Shown: positions 23,120 to 35,117, counted from the first letter of the stretch. The stretch is 64,000 bases of DNA from Hygrophila difformis (GCA_030278955.1 JAOANR010000010.1:13313086-13377085); one strand, 5' to 3'. Numbers and translations: made by a program. Notes: generated from the sequence alone by a model not told the origin.

Positions 23120-24493
23120 TATGCCAGAGGTTTTCCACCAGAATTCGAGTATGATCCAGAAATTGCCAGGACTGAACGAAGAATTAGGGCTAGGAGAAGA
23201 TTAGAAAATACCATGAACGGGGATAACAATGAGCATGAGCGGCACGAATTGCCATGAGGGAGTGCGCAGAATAATCTTCAAGCTGTTGGTGTGAATCATC
23301 CCCGACCACCAGCTTTGACTCTGAATTAGCAGATACAACCAACTGGCAGATTATAAATGATCCAATAGTAAGGCCGATATGGAATTTACCTTTCACCATT
23401 CCCCTCCTTCATAACCATGGTTCAGTAGAAACAAGTTGGAGGAAGCATCCAAGAGAACCCAAACATCCACTTGTACCATTTTAGGAACCTGTGCACTACA
23501 GTGAACATTGCAGGAATGACACATGAGGAACTCATGATGTAGCTTTTTCCGTTTTCATTAAAGGATAGGGCTGAAGCATGGTTTTAGTCAATTTCCGCAG
23601 GTTCAATTCGCACTTGGGATGACATGTTGCAGAGGTTTATGACAAAGTTCTTCCCACCTTCCATGGTCATCAAGCTTAGGGATCAAATTAAGAGATTCAA
23701 GCAGAAAGGAAATGAGACAGTGATAGATGCATGGGAGCGGATGAGGGCAAGCATTAGAGCATGTCCTCAACATGGACTGTCTGAGCCGGAAATTCTGTAT
23801 GCATTTTATCAAGGTCTAAATCCTGCAGAGAGGCAGTGGCTTAATAGGACATCTGGGGGAACTTTTATGGATTGGACTGCAGAGGATAGTAGGAGGATTT
23901 TGGATGCCCTAGCAGAAGATGAGGAATTATGGGGCAATGGTGAGAGGAATGTCCCTACTAAGGTATGAGAGATGGGAGCACTGAAGTAAGTAAAGGACGA
24001 GCTAGCGACGGTGGTAGACAGACTGGGATGCATGGATATAGCCATTAACAAAGTGATAGTGCCAGTTCCTGGGAAGTCTGTGCAGCTAGTTCAGGCCATT
24101 CAGTCTGTTGTATCTCAGTATTGTGCAGGACCTCATCAGTCCCACACATGCCCGACTGCAATAGCCTCTGAAAATCAAGCTTTTGAAGGAGTGCAAGATG
24201 TTCAGTATGTGCAGAATCAGATAAGGCCTATTAATCCACATACGAACAATCAACCTTTTCAGCAGGGACCTCCTGGTTTCTTTCAGCAGAATAGGCCATT
24301 CTACCCAGCCTAAACCGGTCCCAGCACCAGCCCCACTTCCTGATACAATGGGACTTTTGCAGCAAATCTTGGACAACCAAACTCAAGCATCCAAAAAGAT
24401 TGACAATTTTGTGGCCCGCACTGAGGATTACATGACTAGGAATGATGCTGAGTTGGCGAATATCAAAGCTGGGCAGAGGAATTTGGAGCAATA
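23120..24493 (+). pseudogene. Gag of the decayed Athila-type element
   Basis: Begins near the ATG of MPEVFHQNS with an early frameshift; the alternate frame gives PPEFEYDPEIARTERR. The capsid-like part is clear: SISAGSIRTWDDMLQRF, then FFPPSMVIKLRDQIKRFKQK and MRASIRACPQHGLSEPEIL, ending GLNPAERQWLNRTSGG. At least four in-frame stops and frameshifts interrupt it, among them TAG codons near the AEAWF motif and a TGA before a coiled-coil-like tail. It cannot make a complete Gag. Confidence 0.8.
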
Positions 24494-24503
24494 AGTATGG
24501 AAT

Positions 24504-25533
24504 TTGGCTACACAGTTAGCACAAAGAGCCCCTGGTGCATTGCCTAGCAACACTGAGTTGAATCCGAGAGAGAGGTGTCAGGCTATCACAACTAGATCTG
24601 GACTCACTACTAAGGACCCCGTGCCTAGACAGTTGCAGACTGATGAGGAGGAGCCTGAGGAGACACAAGTAGATCAAGCAGAAAGAAAGCCTGAGAAGAA
24701 GAAAGTGGTTGTGGAAGCTCAACTACCCAAGTTCCCTTTCCGCGCCATGCACAGTCATGTGCTGAGGATAAGAGTTTCAATAAGTTTTGCGAGATTTTTA
24801 GCAAATTGGAGATAAATATCCCATTTGTTGATGATTTGTTAAATATGCCTAAATATGCAAAATTTCTTAAAGATATTGTGTCTAGGAAGCGTAAACCTGA
24901 CAGCGGTTTGGTTTCTATTTCAGGGGAGTACAATGCTTTAATGGAGAAACCACTACCAATGAATATGAAGGATCCGGGGAGGTTCACCATTCCTTGCACG
25001 ATTAGAGGAGAAGTGTGTAGCGATGCCCTATGTGACTCTGGAGCCAGCATCAGCTTGATGCCCATGTCATTGTACAAGAAGTTGGGATTTGGAGAAGTCA
25101 AGCCAACGAGGATGATTTTGCAACTGGCAGGCCATTCTCAGAAATCACAGTTAGGTATTTTAGAGGATGTGTTGGTAAAGGTAGATAAATTTATTTTGCC
25201 AATTGATTTTGTAGTACTTGACATAGATGAGGATATAGACCACTGATTTTAGGTAGCCCATTTTTAGCTACTTATCATTCTTTAATTGATTATAAAGATG
25301 AAGTGGTAATTCTTAGAATTGGAGAAGATAAACCGATATTTAATGTGAACAATATGCTTAAACAGTCTTCTCATGCATCTGAAGTGAATTTAATTGATTG
25401 TGTTTATGATGATTATGATAGTAGAATTGATGATGAATTTTGGGAGGAGTGTGAGAATTGGTTGCAGAAACAGGAAGAGGAGTTCAAGAGAGCTGAAATG
25501 GTGTATATGATGTCAAAATTGCACCTAGAATGA
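24504..25533 (+). pseudogene. Aspartic protease region of the decayed Athila-type element
   Basis: It starts with the linker typical of these elements (RERCQAITTRSGL...KFPFR). After a frameshift near 24800 it continues with LPMNMKDPGRFTIPC and the protease active-site motif DSGASISLMP at about residue 79 of the second frame. LDID and a TGA stop near 25244 follow, then a third frame carrying an acidic segment. A retroviral-type protease that would process the polyprotein; here it is non-functional. Confidence 0.8.
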
Positions 25534-25690
25534 TAAATTCGTGCAAACAACAGCCTAGCATCGCGCACATTGCGCGAAACATAGTTCGAGGGCGAAGCTG
25601 ACGTGCGACCAGAGGAGGCCGCGCGACTTCACGTGGAACGGAGCTTTTGCGTGCTAGCTGCGCGCGGGACGGTCCGGACGTCTATTCTGA
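25534..25690. other. GC-rich spacer between protease and RT
   Basis: A patch rich in GCGC, CGCG and ACG words stands out against AT-rich surroundings. Spacers of this type between protease and RT are common in Athila-like elements and no separate gene is implied. Confidence 0.5.
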
Positions 25691-27630
25691 TTATGTGCTC
25701 GAAACTTCGGATAGGGAGTCATCCTCTCCTCTTTTAGCTCCTTCCTTACCCATTCTTAAGACTTTATTGCCATCGATTCAATCCTTACCCAAGATTAAAT
25801 TGAAAGATCTACCAGTCAGACAGCCGCAGAGGCGGTTGAATCCACATATGCAGGAGGTGGTTAGAGTTGCGGTAGTGAAATTATTGGATGCATGCATGAT
25901 TTATGCAATTTCAGACAGTGAGTGGGTGAGTCCTATCCATGTAGTGCCCAAGAAGGGCGGTATCACAGTTTCTGAGACTGTGGATGGTGAGTTGATAGCT
26001 TCTAGACCAGTTAGAGGGTGGAGAGTATGCATAGACTACATGAGATAGAACAATGCTACTAGGAAAGACCACTTTCCACTGCTATTTGTGGATCAGATGT
26101 TGGAGAGGATTACTGGACACGATTTTTATTGCTTTCTGGATGTGTATTCTGGTTACAATCAGATACCCATTGCTCTAGAGGACCAGGAGAACACGACATT
26201 CACTTGTCCATATGGAACTTATGCATATCGCAGAATGCCATTTGGCTTGTGCAATACCCCAGCTACATTCCAAAGGTGTATGATGGCCATCTTCTCAGAT
26301 TATTGGAGCAGGCGATTGAGATTTTCATGGATTATTTTCAGTTTTTGGGAAGTTATTTGAGGGTTTTCTGCAAAATTTAGAGTTGGTTCTGGCTAGGTGT
26401 GAGGAGTCTAGTTTAGTTTTGAACTGGGAGAAGTGTCACTTTATGGTTCGAGATGGAATTGTTTTGGGACGTATGATCTCAGGAGATGGAATTGAGGTGG
26501 ACAGAGCTAAGATCTGTCTGATTGAGAAGTTACCACCCCCAGTTCATGTTAAAGGTCTGAGAGCATTCTTTGGACATGCAGGGTTCTACAGGAGGTTTGT
26601 TGAGAAGTTTGCAGAGGTTGCCAGGCCTCTTTCAGATTTGACTTAGAAAGATGTCCCATTTATCTTTGATGATAAATGCATGACATATTTCAAGACATTG
26701 AAGAAGAGACTCACAACAGCTCCTATTATTCAGGCTCCTAATTGGACTTTGCCCTTTGATGTGATGTGTGATGCCAGCGACTATGCAGTTGGAGCTGTTT
26801 TAGGCTAGAAAAAAGATAGGAAGATGCATGTAATTTATTATGCATCAAAGGCATTGAACGGAGCTCAAAGGAATTATTCTACCACTGAGAAGGAATTTTT
26901 AGTTGTGGTGTCTGCATTTGAGAAGTTTAGGTCTTACTTGGTAGGGACTAAGACATTTATCCACACTGATGATTCTGCTATCAAGTGCCTGACTGCAAAG
27001 ATGGAGAATGCCAAGGCTAGATTTATTAGATTGACTTGTCTTCTGCAAGAATTTGATTATGAGATCATTGAAAGAAAGGGTACTGAGAATCTTGTGGTAG
27101 ACCATCTATCCAGAATGAAGCCTGAGCAGGAGGAACATGATTGGGAGATTTCTGATTATTTTCCTAATGAACATCTTTTTTCCATTCATATTCCTGATCC
27201 CTGGTATGCTGATGTTCTTAATTTTTTGGTTGCAGGGTATATTCCTACTCATCTCCCTCCGCATCAAGTGAAGAAATTCATGAGGGATATTCGCATGTAT
27301 CATTATGATGATGGAGATTTACTTACGCTTTGTCAGACCAAGTGCTTAGGAAGTGTGTTCATGAGAATGAAATTTTGGATATTCTAGCATAGTGCTAGTC
27401 TTCACCAGTTGGAGGACACCATGAGGCCAATCGAACTGCATTTAAGGTATTACAATCTGGTTTTTATTGGCCTAATATTTACAAGGACGCTCGTGCTTTT
27501 GTGCAAACATGTGATAGGTGTTAAAGGCTTGGTGGGATTGGACCTAGGGATGAAATGCCCTTAAAGAACATTCAAGAGGTTGAAATCTTTGATGTTTGGG
27601 GTATAGATTCCATGGGTCCCTTTCCACCAT
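25690..27630 (+). pseudogene. Reverse transcriptase, RNase H and integrase start of the decayed Athila-type element
   Basis: RT begins with LLDACMIYAISDSEWVSPI and GWRVCIDYMR, continues with DVYSGYNQIPIA and MPFGLCNTPATFQRCM, and then a frameshift destroys the region where the YxDD catalytic motif should be. RNase H is represented by VIYYASKALNGAQRNYSTTE and IHTDDSAIKCL. The integrase zinc-binding domain (HHGANRTA, then CDRCQRLGG) is readable only after frame changes. Stops at 26046, 26644 and 26806 interrupt it. The homology ends in the [14 protein letters not shown] motif just before the integrase core. Confidence 0.85.
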
Positions 27631-27640
27631 CCTGTGGGAA

Positions 27641-28541
27641 TCAGTACACAGCCACAGCCGCCGGAGGAGCAGCTCAAGCCGCCGGAGGAGAAGATGTAAG
27701 TTGAAGCACGAAGTTCCAAGGCTATAAAAGTGATATCACTCACAGGGCCGCTCCAAGCTCCAGCCACAGGCCCCAAGGTTCAGATGATTCGTCAGGAGCG
27801 CCTGCCGGACAAAAGGACGAGACGAAACTGGAGGAGGAAAAGGTGCCGGATGAGGAGAAAAAGGCTGAGGGCAAGCCGAAGCCGGAGTAGATGGATAAGG
27901 CGGAGGACGAGGACACAAGCCCTTTCTGGACGGTATATCGTCAGGTTTGTGTTGATATTGGGACTCGTTTTAGGCTTTCTGGATTTTTTTCTGATGGTAA
28001 AACTTGCTGCCATTCTCTCTTGTATTTTCCTTTCAATTGAAGGTTTTTTGGAGTATCAATCATATATATATATATTTTTTTACAAAACCATGGTTTGCAT
28101 TTTCCTTCAGAATGATAAAACGAGATCTAACTAAAAACACATTGATACTCCAAAAAACCTTCAATTGAAAGGAAAATGCAAGAGAAAATGGCAGCAAGTT
28201 TGACCGTCAGAAAAATATCTAGAAAGCCTAAAAACGAGTCACAAGATCAACATAAACTTGACGATATACCGTCCAGAAAGGGCTTGTGTCCTCGTCCTCC
28301 ACCTTGTCCATCTACTCCGGCTTCGGCTTGCCCTCAGCCTTTTCCTCCTCCTCCGGCGCCTTTTCCTCATCTGGTTTTGTCTCGTCCTTTTTCTCCGGCA
28401 GGCGCTCCTCACAAATCATCTAACCTTGGGGCCTGTGGCTGGAGCTCGAAGCGGCCCTGTGAATGATATCACTTTTATAGCCTTGGAACTTCGTGCTTCA
28501 ACTTCCACCTTCTCCTCCGGCGGCAGTGGCTGTGGGCTCAG
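27641..28541. repeat. Large inverted repeat with 400-bp arms and 80-bp loop
   Basis: Left arm 27641-28060 and right arm 28141-28541 are inverted copies, roughly 90% alike by eye, around an AT-rich loop. Both arms derive from the same host-like gene fragment: a proline/glutamate-rich coding stretch containing SSKAIKVIS and GPKV, then a TTTTTTGGAG 3' part. Only the right arm continues into the rest of that fragment, so the left arm is the copy. The proline-rich frames on either strand are products of this composition. A transcript across it would form a long hairpin RNA. Confidence 0.8.
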
Positions 28542-28600
28542 TATTGGCGGCATATCCTCCGTCACATTCTCGTGAATCTCGAAAGTGATTGGAGGCTCCT
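28141..28600 (-). pseudogene. Fragment of an unrecognised host gene, part 1 (downstream)
   Basis: Minus-strand frame with EPPITFEIHENVTEDMPPIL, then [20 protein letters not shown] and KVISFTGPLRAPATGPKV, followed by frameshifted lysine/glutamate-rich sequence. It continues upstream, across the solo LTR, at 32105-32215. I do not recognise the family. The frame contains a stop at the LTR insertion site and later stops, so it looks dead, unless real introns are being misread. Confidence 0.5.
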
Positions 28601-30529
28601 TGTAATACCCGAGATTTTATTCGCGTCCAAAGGAACAAAATTAATTTCTTAATCCGAACAAGGTCGAAATAATTTCGAGAAGACGAAAATAATTTATAAC
28701 AATACATTATTGCTTGGAAATGATATACCAATAAATTCAAAAATTCGAATCCAACCTTGGACGAGTTGAAATAGAATAAGAGAGGGAAAGGAAGCCAGAA
28801 CATATACCGTGGACTGAGCGCAAAAGAAATGGAATTAAATTCACGATTAAAAGAATTTAAATTCCAAGAATCCCGTGAAGTCGAAAATAATTTAATTAAA
28901 TAAATTATTGCATGGGAGTCAATAGCCGACGAATCCAAGTTTTCGAATGCGAAGTAATTCGAGTTCGAAATGGATTGGAAGTAGGGAAGTTATAGTCCGG
29001 GAATAACCCGGTAATTTAGCCCAAGAACGTAGAAGGAGAAAAGCCCAAAAAAGAGAACAAAAGACTCGATGGAGATCGCACGGCCCAGTCCCGACACACG
29101 GCCCAGACCAGGCCGCATGCCCATCGAGTGATATTCACCCAATAGGGCGCCACGAGCGTGCCGCAGCAGCAGGCTGCGGGAAGTTTGCGCGATTGACGGG
29201 ATTTTGCCCTGATTTCGGTCCGTAACTATTGAAACTTACCTCCCGACGATTGGGGAAGGTCTGGGATAATTTAAGGTCTAAACCCTAACCCCAAAGCAGC
29301 CTACCAGCCGCCCCACTCCATCCCTACCTTTATCCAAATATGAAAATTCCAACTGAAGAGAAATTGGGAGTTGTTTCGACGAAGGATCCGAGCAAGGATA
29401 CGTTTTGGACGAAGTTTGGCACCCCACAGACATAGGGTGAGTGGTAAGGGACGTTTTGAACTTCACTTCATACATTTTAGTCGAGTATTGAGTCTAACAT
29501 TAGGTTTTTCTACCTCAAAATCATGAATCGGAACCGAGAGGAGAAGGCGAAGTGATTCGGACTTGCTTGGTGATTCCAGAGGCTGTCCCGACGAAACCTA
29601 GGACCCTAGATCTCTTCTAATGTAAGTGGGTTCCTATCATATCAATTTTGAGGCGTTTTATTCGATTGATCTAAGAGCTAGAAGTAAGACACGAAAATCT
29701 GTCACCAAAAGCTCCTTTTGCGCACGTTTCTGAGATCCTAATTTTTACACCCTTTTTGAGCGTTCAAACCAAAAAACTCAAAACTACAAACTTGTTCCTA
29801 ATAATTTAAAGAGTATTGTGTCAAAATTTCATAAATTTTGATCGTCGTTTGGACCCTCAAATCCGATCTGGTATATTCTGCATTTTCTGATATTTCCGAA
29901 AATCTGACAGATTTTCTAATAGATCCGTCAGATTCAAACTTTGTGATACAAATAAAAGTTGTAGATAATTGTGTCTAGTTTATCCCTGTAAAATTTCAAA
30001 ATTTTTGAACTTCATTTGCTATGTTAAAAATTCGTCAAAAGATGTTTTGCCAAATCTGAAAACCTGACCGCATGTATTTTTCGCAAAGAACTCGATTTTT
30101 GACTTAGATCCGCACCTTATTTTGAAAAACATAAAACAAGAAAGTTGTTCCTTAGGGTGTCTTGGATCTCCTGTATAAATTTTGTATCGATCGCCTTAAA
30201 AATGGACTTTTAAAGTGATTTGACGCAAACTGTGATGGGAATGCACTTATTTGTAACAGCTGATTTTTGGTGGAAACATGAACTCATATTGAAACTTTCC
30301 TTTTTAATAAGATGCAAATTTTATAAACTTTTTTAATTATGACGAGTGGGATGCTTGCTATTTCTTGAGGGTATGTGCACTCGGCGTGTTATGTCGCCCC
30401 CTCTCGTAGCCAAAATGGCATTATGTTATTGATTAGTAATGCATGAGTCTCTACTCTTGGGTGTATCCATATGTGTTACCCAAGGCTCCAGAGTGTGTAT
30501 GTATAGGGTCCGCTTCATTCACTTACCTT

Positions 30530-30647
30530 GCAGGTTCGATTTCCAAAGGTGTATGTTTTCCTGCGGGTTCGATTCCCCATGATATTGTTGACTCCTATGG
30601 GTTCGATTCCCTAGAATGTATTTGAGTTCTTGCGGGTTCGATTCCCC
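30530..30647 (+). repeat. Array of four GCGGGTTCGATTCCCC words within the solo LTR
   Basis: Copies near 30530, 30563, 30598 and 30632, spaced 33-35 bp. Each matches the consensus of a Pol III B-box / tRNA T-arm, but no tRNA fold or A-box accompanies them. The gypsy LTR at 37783 has a different short-repeat array in its own interior. Confidence 0.75.
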
Positions 30648-30800
30648 AATGACGGGTTGTCCTCGATCATATTGAAATAATGGTAAACGAATCAAATTTT
30701 AGTTTATGCGAGAACAAGTATCTTATCCCGTGAATTTTTTTTAAAATTTCCGTACTTTAATAAATTTATTTTTAAATAAATTACTCTTCGTTAACTTTTA

Positions 30801-31696
30801 GAGGTAATAACTAAAATAGGCCACCAGAAGGAGTCATTTCCACTTGTAGGCCACGATATTTTGATTTAGGAAAACAGGCCATTAGAAGGATTTCGGGCCT
30901 GAATTTAGGCCATTGGGCTGGAATTCGGGCTGCGATGGCCTAAAAATGGAAATGACTCCTTCTGGTGGCCTATTTTAGTTTTTTTCAATTATTTTTTTAT
31001 TTTATGTAATTAAAATAAATAATACTCATTTTGTGTCATTATTTATGTCCTACTTTTTTTTTCTTGTTCCAATATTTTTATTTCATTTTCATTTTAAAAA
31101 TAATTAAATATTAATCGTCAAACCTACTCATCACCTTATATTAATAAATTCCAGTTCACCCCACAACCACATATCAGTAAATCATACATAAATAAATAAA
31201 TTATAATTATAAACTCATTACAATCATACTCCCTCCGTCCCACCAAACATGTCCTGTTTGACATTTTGATACTGTTCATTGTTCAACTTTGACTCAATTT
31301 TATTGCAAGTATATATTTGAAAAAAATAGTCGAGTTGGATTTTGTTAGAATTGTATAATGCGACATGATGGGTATATTTGGTAATTAATATTTAATTATT
31401 TTTAAAATGGAAATAAATAAATGTTGGAACAAGAAAAATAAGAAAGTAGGACATAAATAATGGCACGGAATGAGTATTATTTATTTTAATTAAATAAAAT
31501 AAAAAATAATTCAAAAAAACTAAAATAGGCCACCAGAAGGAGTCATTTCCACTTTAGGCTATCGCAGCCCGAATTCTAGCCCAATGGCCTAAATTCAGGC
31601 CCGAAATCCTTCTAATGGTTATTTTCCCTAAATCAAAATATCGTGGCCAAAAAGTGTAAATGACTCCTTCTGATGGCCTATTTTAATTATTACCTC
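30801..31696. mobile_element. Non-autonomous TIR element (about 180-bp arms) in the solo LTR
   Basis: The arm GAGGTAATAACTAAAATAGG...CCACCAGAAGGAGTC is inverted at the right end (GACTCCTTCTGATGGCC...TTATTACCTC). TA flanks both ends. A related element lies at 36360-37426. The centre is filled by another MITE. No transposase. Confidence 0.7.
31023..31476. mobile_element. MITE nested in the previous TIR element
   Basis: Ends TACTCATTTTGTGTCATTAT and ATAATGGCACGGAATGAGTA are inverted repeats. A fragment of the common CTCCCTCCGTCCC family (31229-31375) sits inside it, making three layers of insertion. Confidence 0.6.
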
Positions 31697-32104
31697 TAAT
31701 TTTTATTATTGTTATGTTAGGAATTAACTTAATCAGTATTTTATATATTGATAAAATTGTTGCTTATTTTTCTTTTCAGAGTATAGAGAATATGCATGAG
31801 CATATGCACGCATTCGGGTTCCGGAATACAAACATTATCTCTATGTCGTATTTTATTTAGACTTAATTTATACATTGCGTTTTGGCCATGTTGGCCCGTA
31901 CCTTATTTTTCCGCGGCTATTTACTCTTATTCTTTATGGATGTTATATTATTATTTTAAATAAAACCATTTGGGCTCGATTTAGAATTATATCTGAAACA
32001 CTTAAGCCTTAACATATCTCGAGTGAGCTCGAAAGAAGTCGTGTCTTGCTCGGGAGGTATGGCGGTAGCATCCCGGCCTGGGTTATTAAAACTGGAGTGT
32101 TACA

Positions 32105-32215
32105 CTCCTACTCTGTCTCATTGTCCTCGCAATGCTTTTCATAAGCCAGCTTCACATTCTCTTTGCAACATATCCTTACGAGCTTGAACTCCTCCAGCGC
32201 AGATTGCGCTTGCAT
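32105..32215 (-). pseudogene. Fragment of an unrecognised host gene, part 2 (upstream)
   Basis: Minus-strand frame with SALEEFKLVRICCKENVKLA and YEKHCEDNETE, preceded by an acceptor-like TTCTTAATGCCAG. It joins part 1 at the solo-LTR target site, where the junction codon is TAG. It lies 130 bp downstream of the ATS3 stop on the same strand. Family not recognised. Confidence 0.5.
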
Positions 32216-32345
32216 AGTAGCACTGGCATTAAGAATTTATTGGGCAGAAAACACCAAGAGAACAAGAAGCATCATCGTTATAATCCTCACTCTCCTTTAT
32301 TATTCAAGCAGAAGCAGCATACAAACACTTACAACAAAACATTGT

Positions 32346-34030
32346 TTACTTCATTGCAAGCGAAGCGCTTCGGGTGCCGTAACAGTGGTTGAATCCGTAC
32401 CAAGTACCACCAGGTATCATTACATTGTACAAGTAAGTGACGGGACTCGTGTTATAGCCATAGACAGTTACGTCGTACGGTATCCATCCATCATATCCAC
32501 TACGGTAGAGGTACAAGTAGCATATCTGGTACGTACATGGCCCGTATATCTGGAATGAGTCGGTCGAACACTGTTCAAACGTTCTTGATCGTGGATCGTT
32601 CAGTCTTGGCACATAAACCTAGAGGGAAAATGGTGCAAAATATTAGTAATTCTCTTCATTTGTAAGCATTTGTTGCAAATCTGTTTAGGCAGAGTAAAGA
32701 AAGCTAAGCATCAAGAATAGGACAACACATTTGAAGAACATTATAAGAAACAGTGGGGGTATTTCGACATTGTAGTAATCCAAAACGTACAAGGAATTTC
32801 TTAATATGGATTTGAAACTTTTCCTTTTAAATCCTCCCGCCCAAATGTAGACTAAAGGCAATGAGTTTCATTGAGTTTTTGAGATGCATATATCTGATAT
32901 CTGCGGATACCTAACTGACTTAATCATTAGTAATTTATTCAATGACTTGAAGGCTAATACAAAACTAAACTTTTGGATCAACAGTGCGGAAGAATAATCA
33001 GTTCTAGCCAACATGTCCTCACAAATTCGTCTCAACTAGAATTTCTAAGTATTTCAGGGCATAATTGAGAAGTGAACACAATCGAGAAACTGTATAATGA
33101 TAGTATGAAAACTACTCTTCCAAATGAAACCAACATATCAAATTGTTATGAAGCTAGGAAAATGGACTGCAACTTCATCACTAATATGTATAAGATTCAA
33201 ATTCAAACAAAATGATTTCCAATTTGACTAAATAAGCAACAAATTAGAGTTGTGTCACACACATTTCGCTGTGAGAAGCCTGCACAGTAAATTGTAGTAG
33301 GAAGCAGTCTTTTTATTACAGAGTCAGTTGTTAATCCGACAAAAAATTCCGATATCAGCAGTGTTATTGGAAGCAAAAGTCACATAAATTACTGCAAGAA
33401 GAAGCAGATACTACTTAAAAGTTCATATATCCTCTCCACAATAACAGTCACAGGACAACAGCAATCATGTAATTTTTGCCCGCTATTAGTACTCCTATAA
33501 TTATTCAAATCCATTTGTTAAAAAAAATTGCTGCAGGCGATTGCGCCCCCAAATTATCTAAGCAAATAGGCAGAGACCAGAACAAAGTGCGCAGAACCTA
33601 GGAGTAATCGAAAAATCAATACAAGGTTTTCAGGAACTTATTAACCTGGTTTCCATAGGCATCCCCGAAGGAAAGGCTGACGCGGTCTCTAGTGTACCGA
33701 GTGGAGTAGCAACTGGTCCGTACAACCACTGTAAAAGAACAAGTTCCTGCATTCTGCGAGACACACGGCAGACAATTAAATAATACTAATACAGTTGGGA
33801 ATTCAAGAGGGGCGAAACGCAGACGTATGTATGTGTGTGTAAAATATTGTCAAATCAAAAATTGAAACCTGAGTGGTAGCGTTGATTTTGAGGGATGAAA
33901 GAAGATGAGGTGGAGAAGTTAGGGATCTTGACTGTGAAAGGGAGAGGATACAGAAAACCGAGATGAGTAGCAGAAGCAAGTGAGCCCCTGCAGTAGTGAC
34001 CGCCATCGCCATGATCGGACCCGACGACAA
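32346..34030 (-). CDS. ATS3: ATS3 / embryo-specific protein 3-like, PLAT domain
   Basis: Three exons in coding order: 33869-34030, 33646-33753 and 32346-32618, with GT-AG borders. Translation could start at 34030 or at the second in-frame Met (34012, MAMAVTTAG). The N-terminus is a signal peptide (LLLLLISVFCILSLS). The mature part is one PLAT/LH2-type beta-sandwich domain: CSFTVVVRTSCYSTRYTRD, VSLSFGDAYGNQVYVPRL, CSTDSFQIYGPCTYQICYLY, GYDGWIPYDVTVYGY and the terminal GTWYGFNHC, with the conserved cysteines kept. About 180 residues, normal for the family. Arabidopsis ATS3 is expressed in embryos and the proteins are secreted; biochemical function is unclear. The reading frame is intact and the gene is probably functional. 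Confidence 0.9.
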
Positions 34031-34239
34031 CCTTTGCTTGGAAGGGAAAAATCAGAAAAGATTCGAACTTTGTAGTTACAGTACTAGGTACTAGTGTCTA
34101 CTGGGCCTGGGTTGGTGTAAGAACGAGAACGACCCTGTATGGAAGAGAAAACGTGACCGCTTTTCGACACCTCCTTTTGATGTTCTGTACAAAACTTAGG
34201 ACGTGTCCTCCTGTCCTCCTCCATGCTAAGGCACAAGTA

Positions 34240-35018
34240 AGTAATTACATTTATCTTAACCAATATTCATTTGGAGTTTGATTTTTTAGCGCTGTTTATT
34301 ATTTCATTTAATATTCATTTAATTTTACTATAAATATATATTTGAAAAAAAATACTTCTTCCATTTTTATAGGTTTGCAACATTGGTGTTAACTTTGTTT
34401 TATATTTTTATCATAATTATTGAAGAAAAAATATAGACAAGTGAAATCTTATTAGATTCGTCTAAACTTATAGTTTTAGAATATCAACTTTTTATAATTT
34501 TTAATTGTATACAATTTAAGTTATTAATCATTGAAAATGTGCATCGGCATGCGTGTTTGTTCCCAATGGTGCAAACCCAAAAAACAAAGGGAGTAATTAA
34601 GTTTGATATTGTTAGAATTGTATAATCATTTAATTTTAGAATATACATTCCTCTGTCTCAGTATAATTGTTACATTGCCCACCAGGACGTATGCCGAGAT
34701 ACATTTTTAACAGTTAATAACTTAAATTGTGTATAATAAAAAATTATAAAAAGTTGATATTCTAAAACTACAAGATTAGACGAATCTAACAAGATTTCAC
34801 TTGACTATGTTATTTCTTACATAACTATGAAAAAAATTCGAGTCTAAGTTAAACAGTGAATAGTATCCAAAAGTCAAACGTAACAATTCTATTGAGACAG
34901 AGGTAGTATATTTTACATAATTTTTTATTGTACATATTTTGATATATTAACCGCTGAAAAATGCATTTGATTATGTGCAGAAATCAAACATGACAAGTTA
35001 AATGGGACGGATAGAGTA
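34240..35018. mobile_element. Nested cluster of Stowaway-like MITEs
   Basis: A host MITE, whose right end is AAATGGGACGGATAGAGTA at 35018, is interrupted by two others. One is 34353-34595 (TACTTCTTCCATTTTTATAG ... AAAAACAAAGGGAGTA). The other is about 34648-34908 (ATTCCTCTGTCTCAGTAT ... TTGAGACAGAGGTAGTA). All share the internal word GATTAGACGAATCTAACAAG or a variant. No genes. Confidence 0.65.
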
Positions 35019-35117
35019 GTAATTCTATTTTACAGTGAATTTTAATTATAAATTATATTTTTTTAGTTACATTTATAGTTTTTATTTCTTTATTACTATA
35101 TCAATTCAAATATTTTT

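Larger units (their letters stand above)
22100..27640 (+). mobile_element. Athila-type Ty3/gypsy retrotransposon, decayed and 3'-truncated
   Basis: A primer-binding-site-like TGGCGCCGTTGCC (complement of the tRNA-Asp 3' end) lies at 22981. It is preceded by an LTR-like end with CCCTGAGGATTCGACCCGG. Gag, protease, RT, RNase H and the integrase zinc domain follow in normal order. Each part is broken by stops and frameshifts. The element stops inside integrase, where an unrelated inverted repeat begins, and has no 3' LTR. The start of the 5' LTR could not be placed; the left border given is a guess. Confidence 0.75.
28601..32104 (+). repeat. Solo LTR of a Tekay-like gypsy element (3.5 kb)
   Basis: Begins TGTAATACCCGAG and ends GGAGTGTTACA, with the 5-bp duplication CTCCT on both sides (28596-28600, 32105-32109). 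No internal retrotransposon sequence lies between, so it is a solo LTR left by LTR-LTR recombination. It contains diverged ~180-bp repeats (AAAGTTGT...CTGTAAAATTTC), a short array of GGTTCGATTCC words, and a nested TIR element. No gene inside. Confidence 0.9.

Noticed and set aside
27736..28466. Proline-rich open frames (CPRPPP...) on both strands
   Set aside because: They are antisense readings of the gene fragment in the inverted repeat, with no start context or independent homology.
32132..32558. Plus-strand open frames of 86 and 131 codons
   Set aside because: They overlap the third exon of ATS3 in antisense and show no domain.
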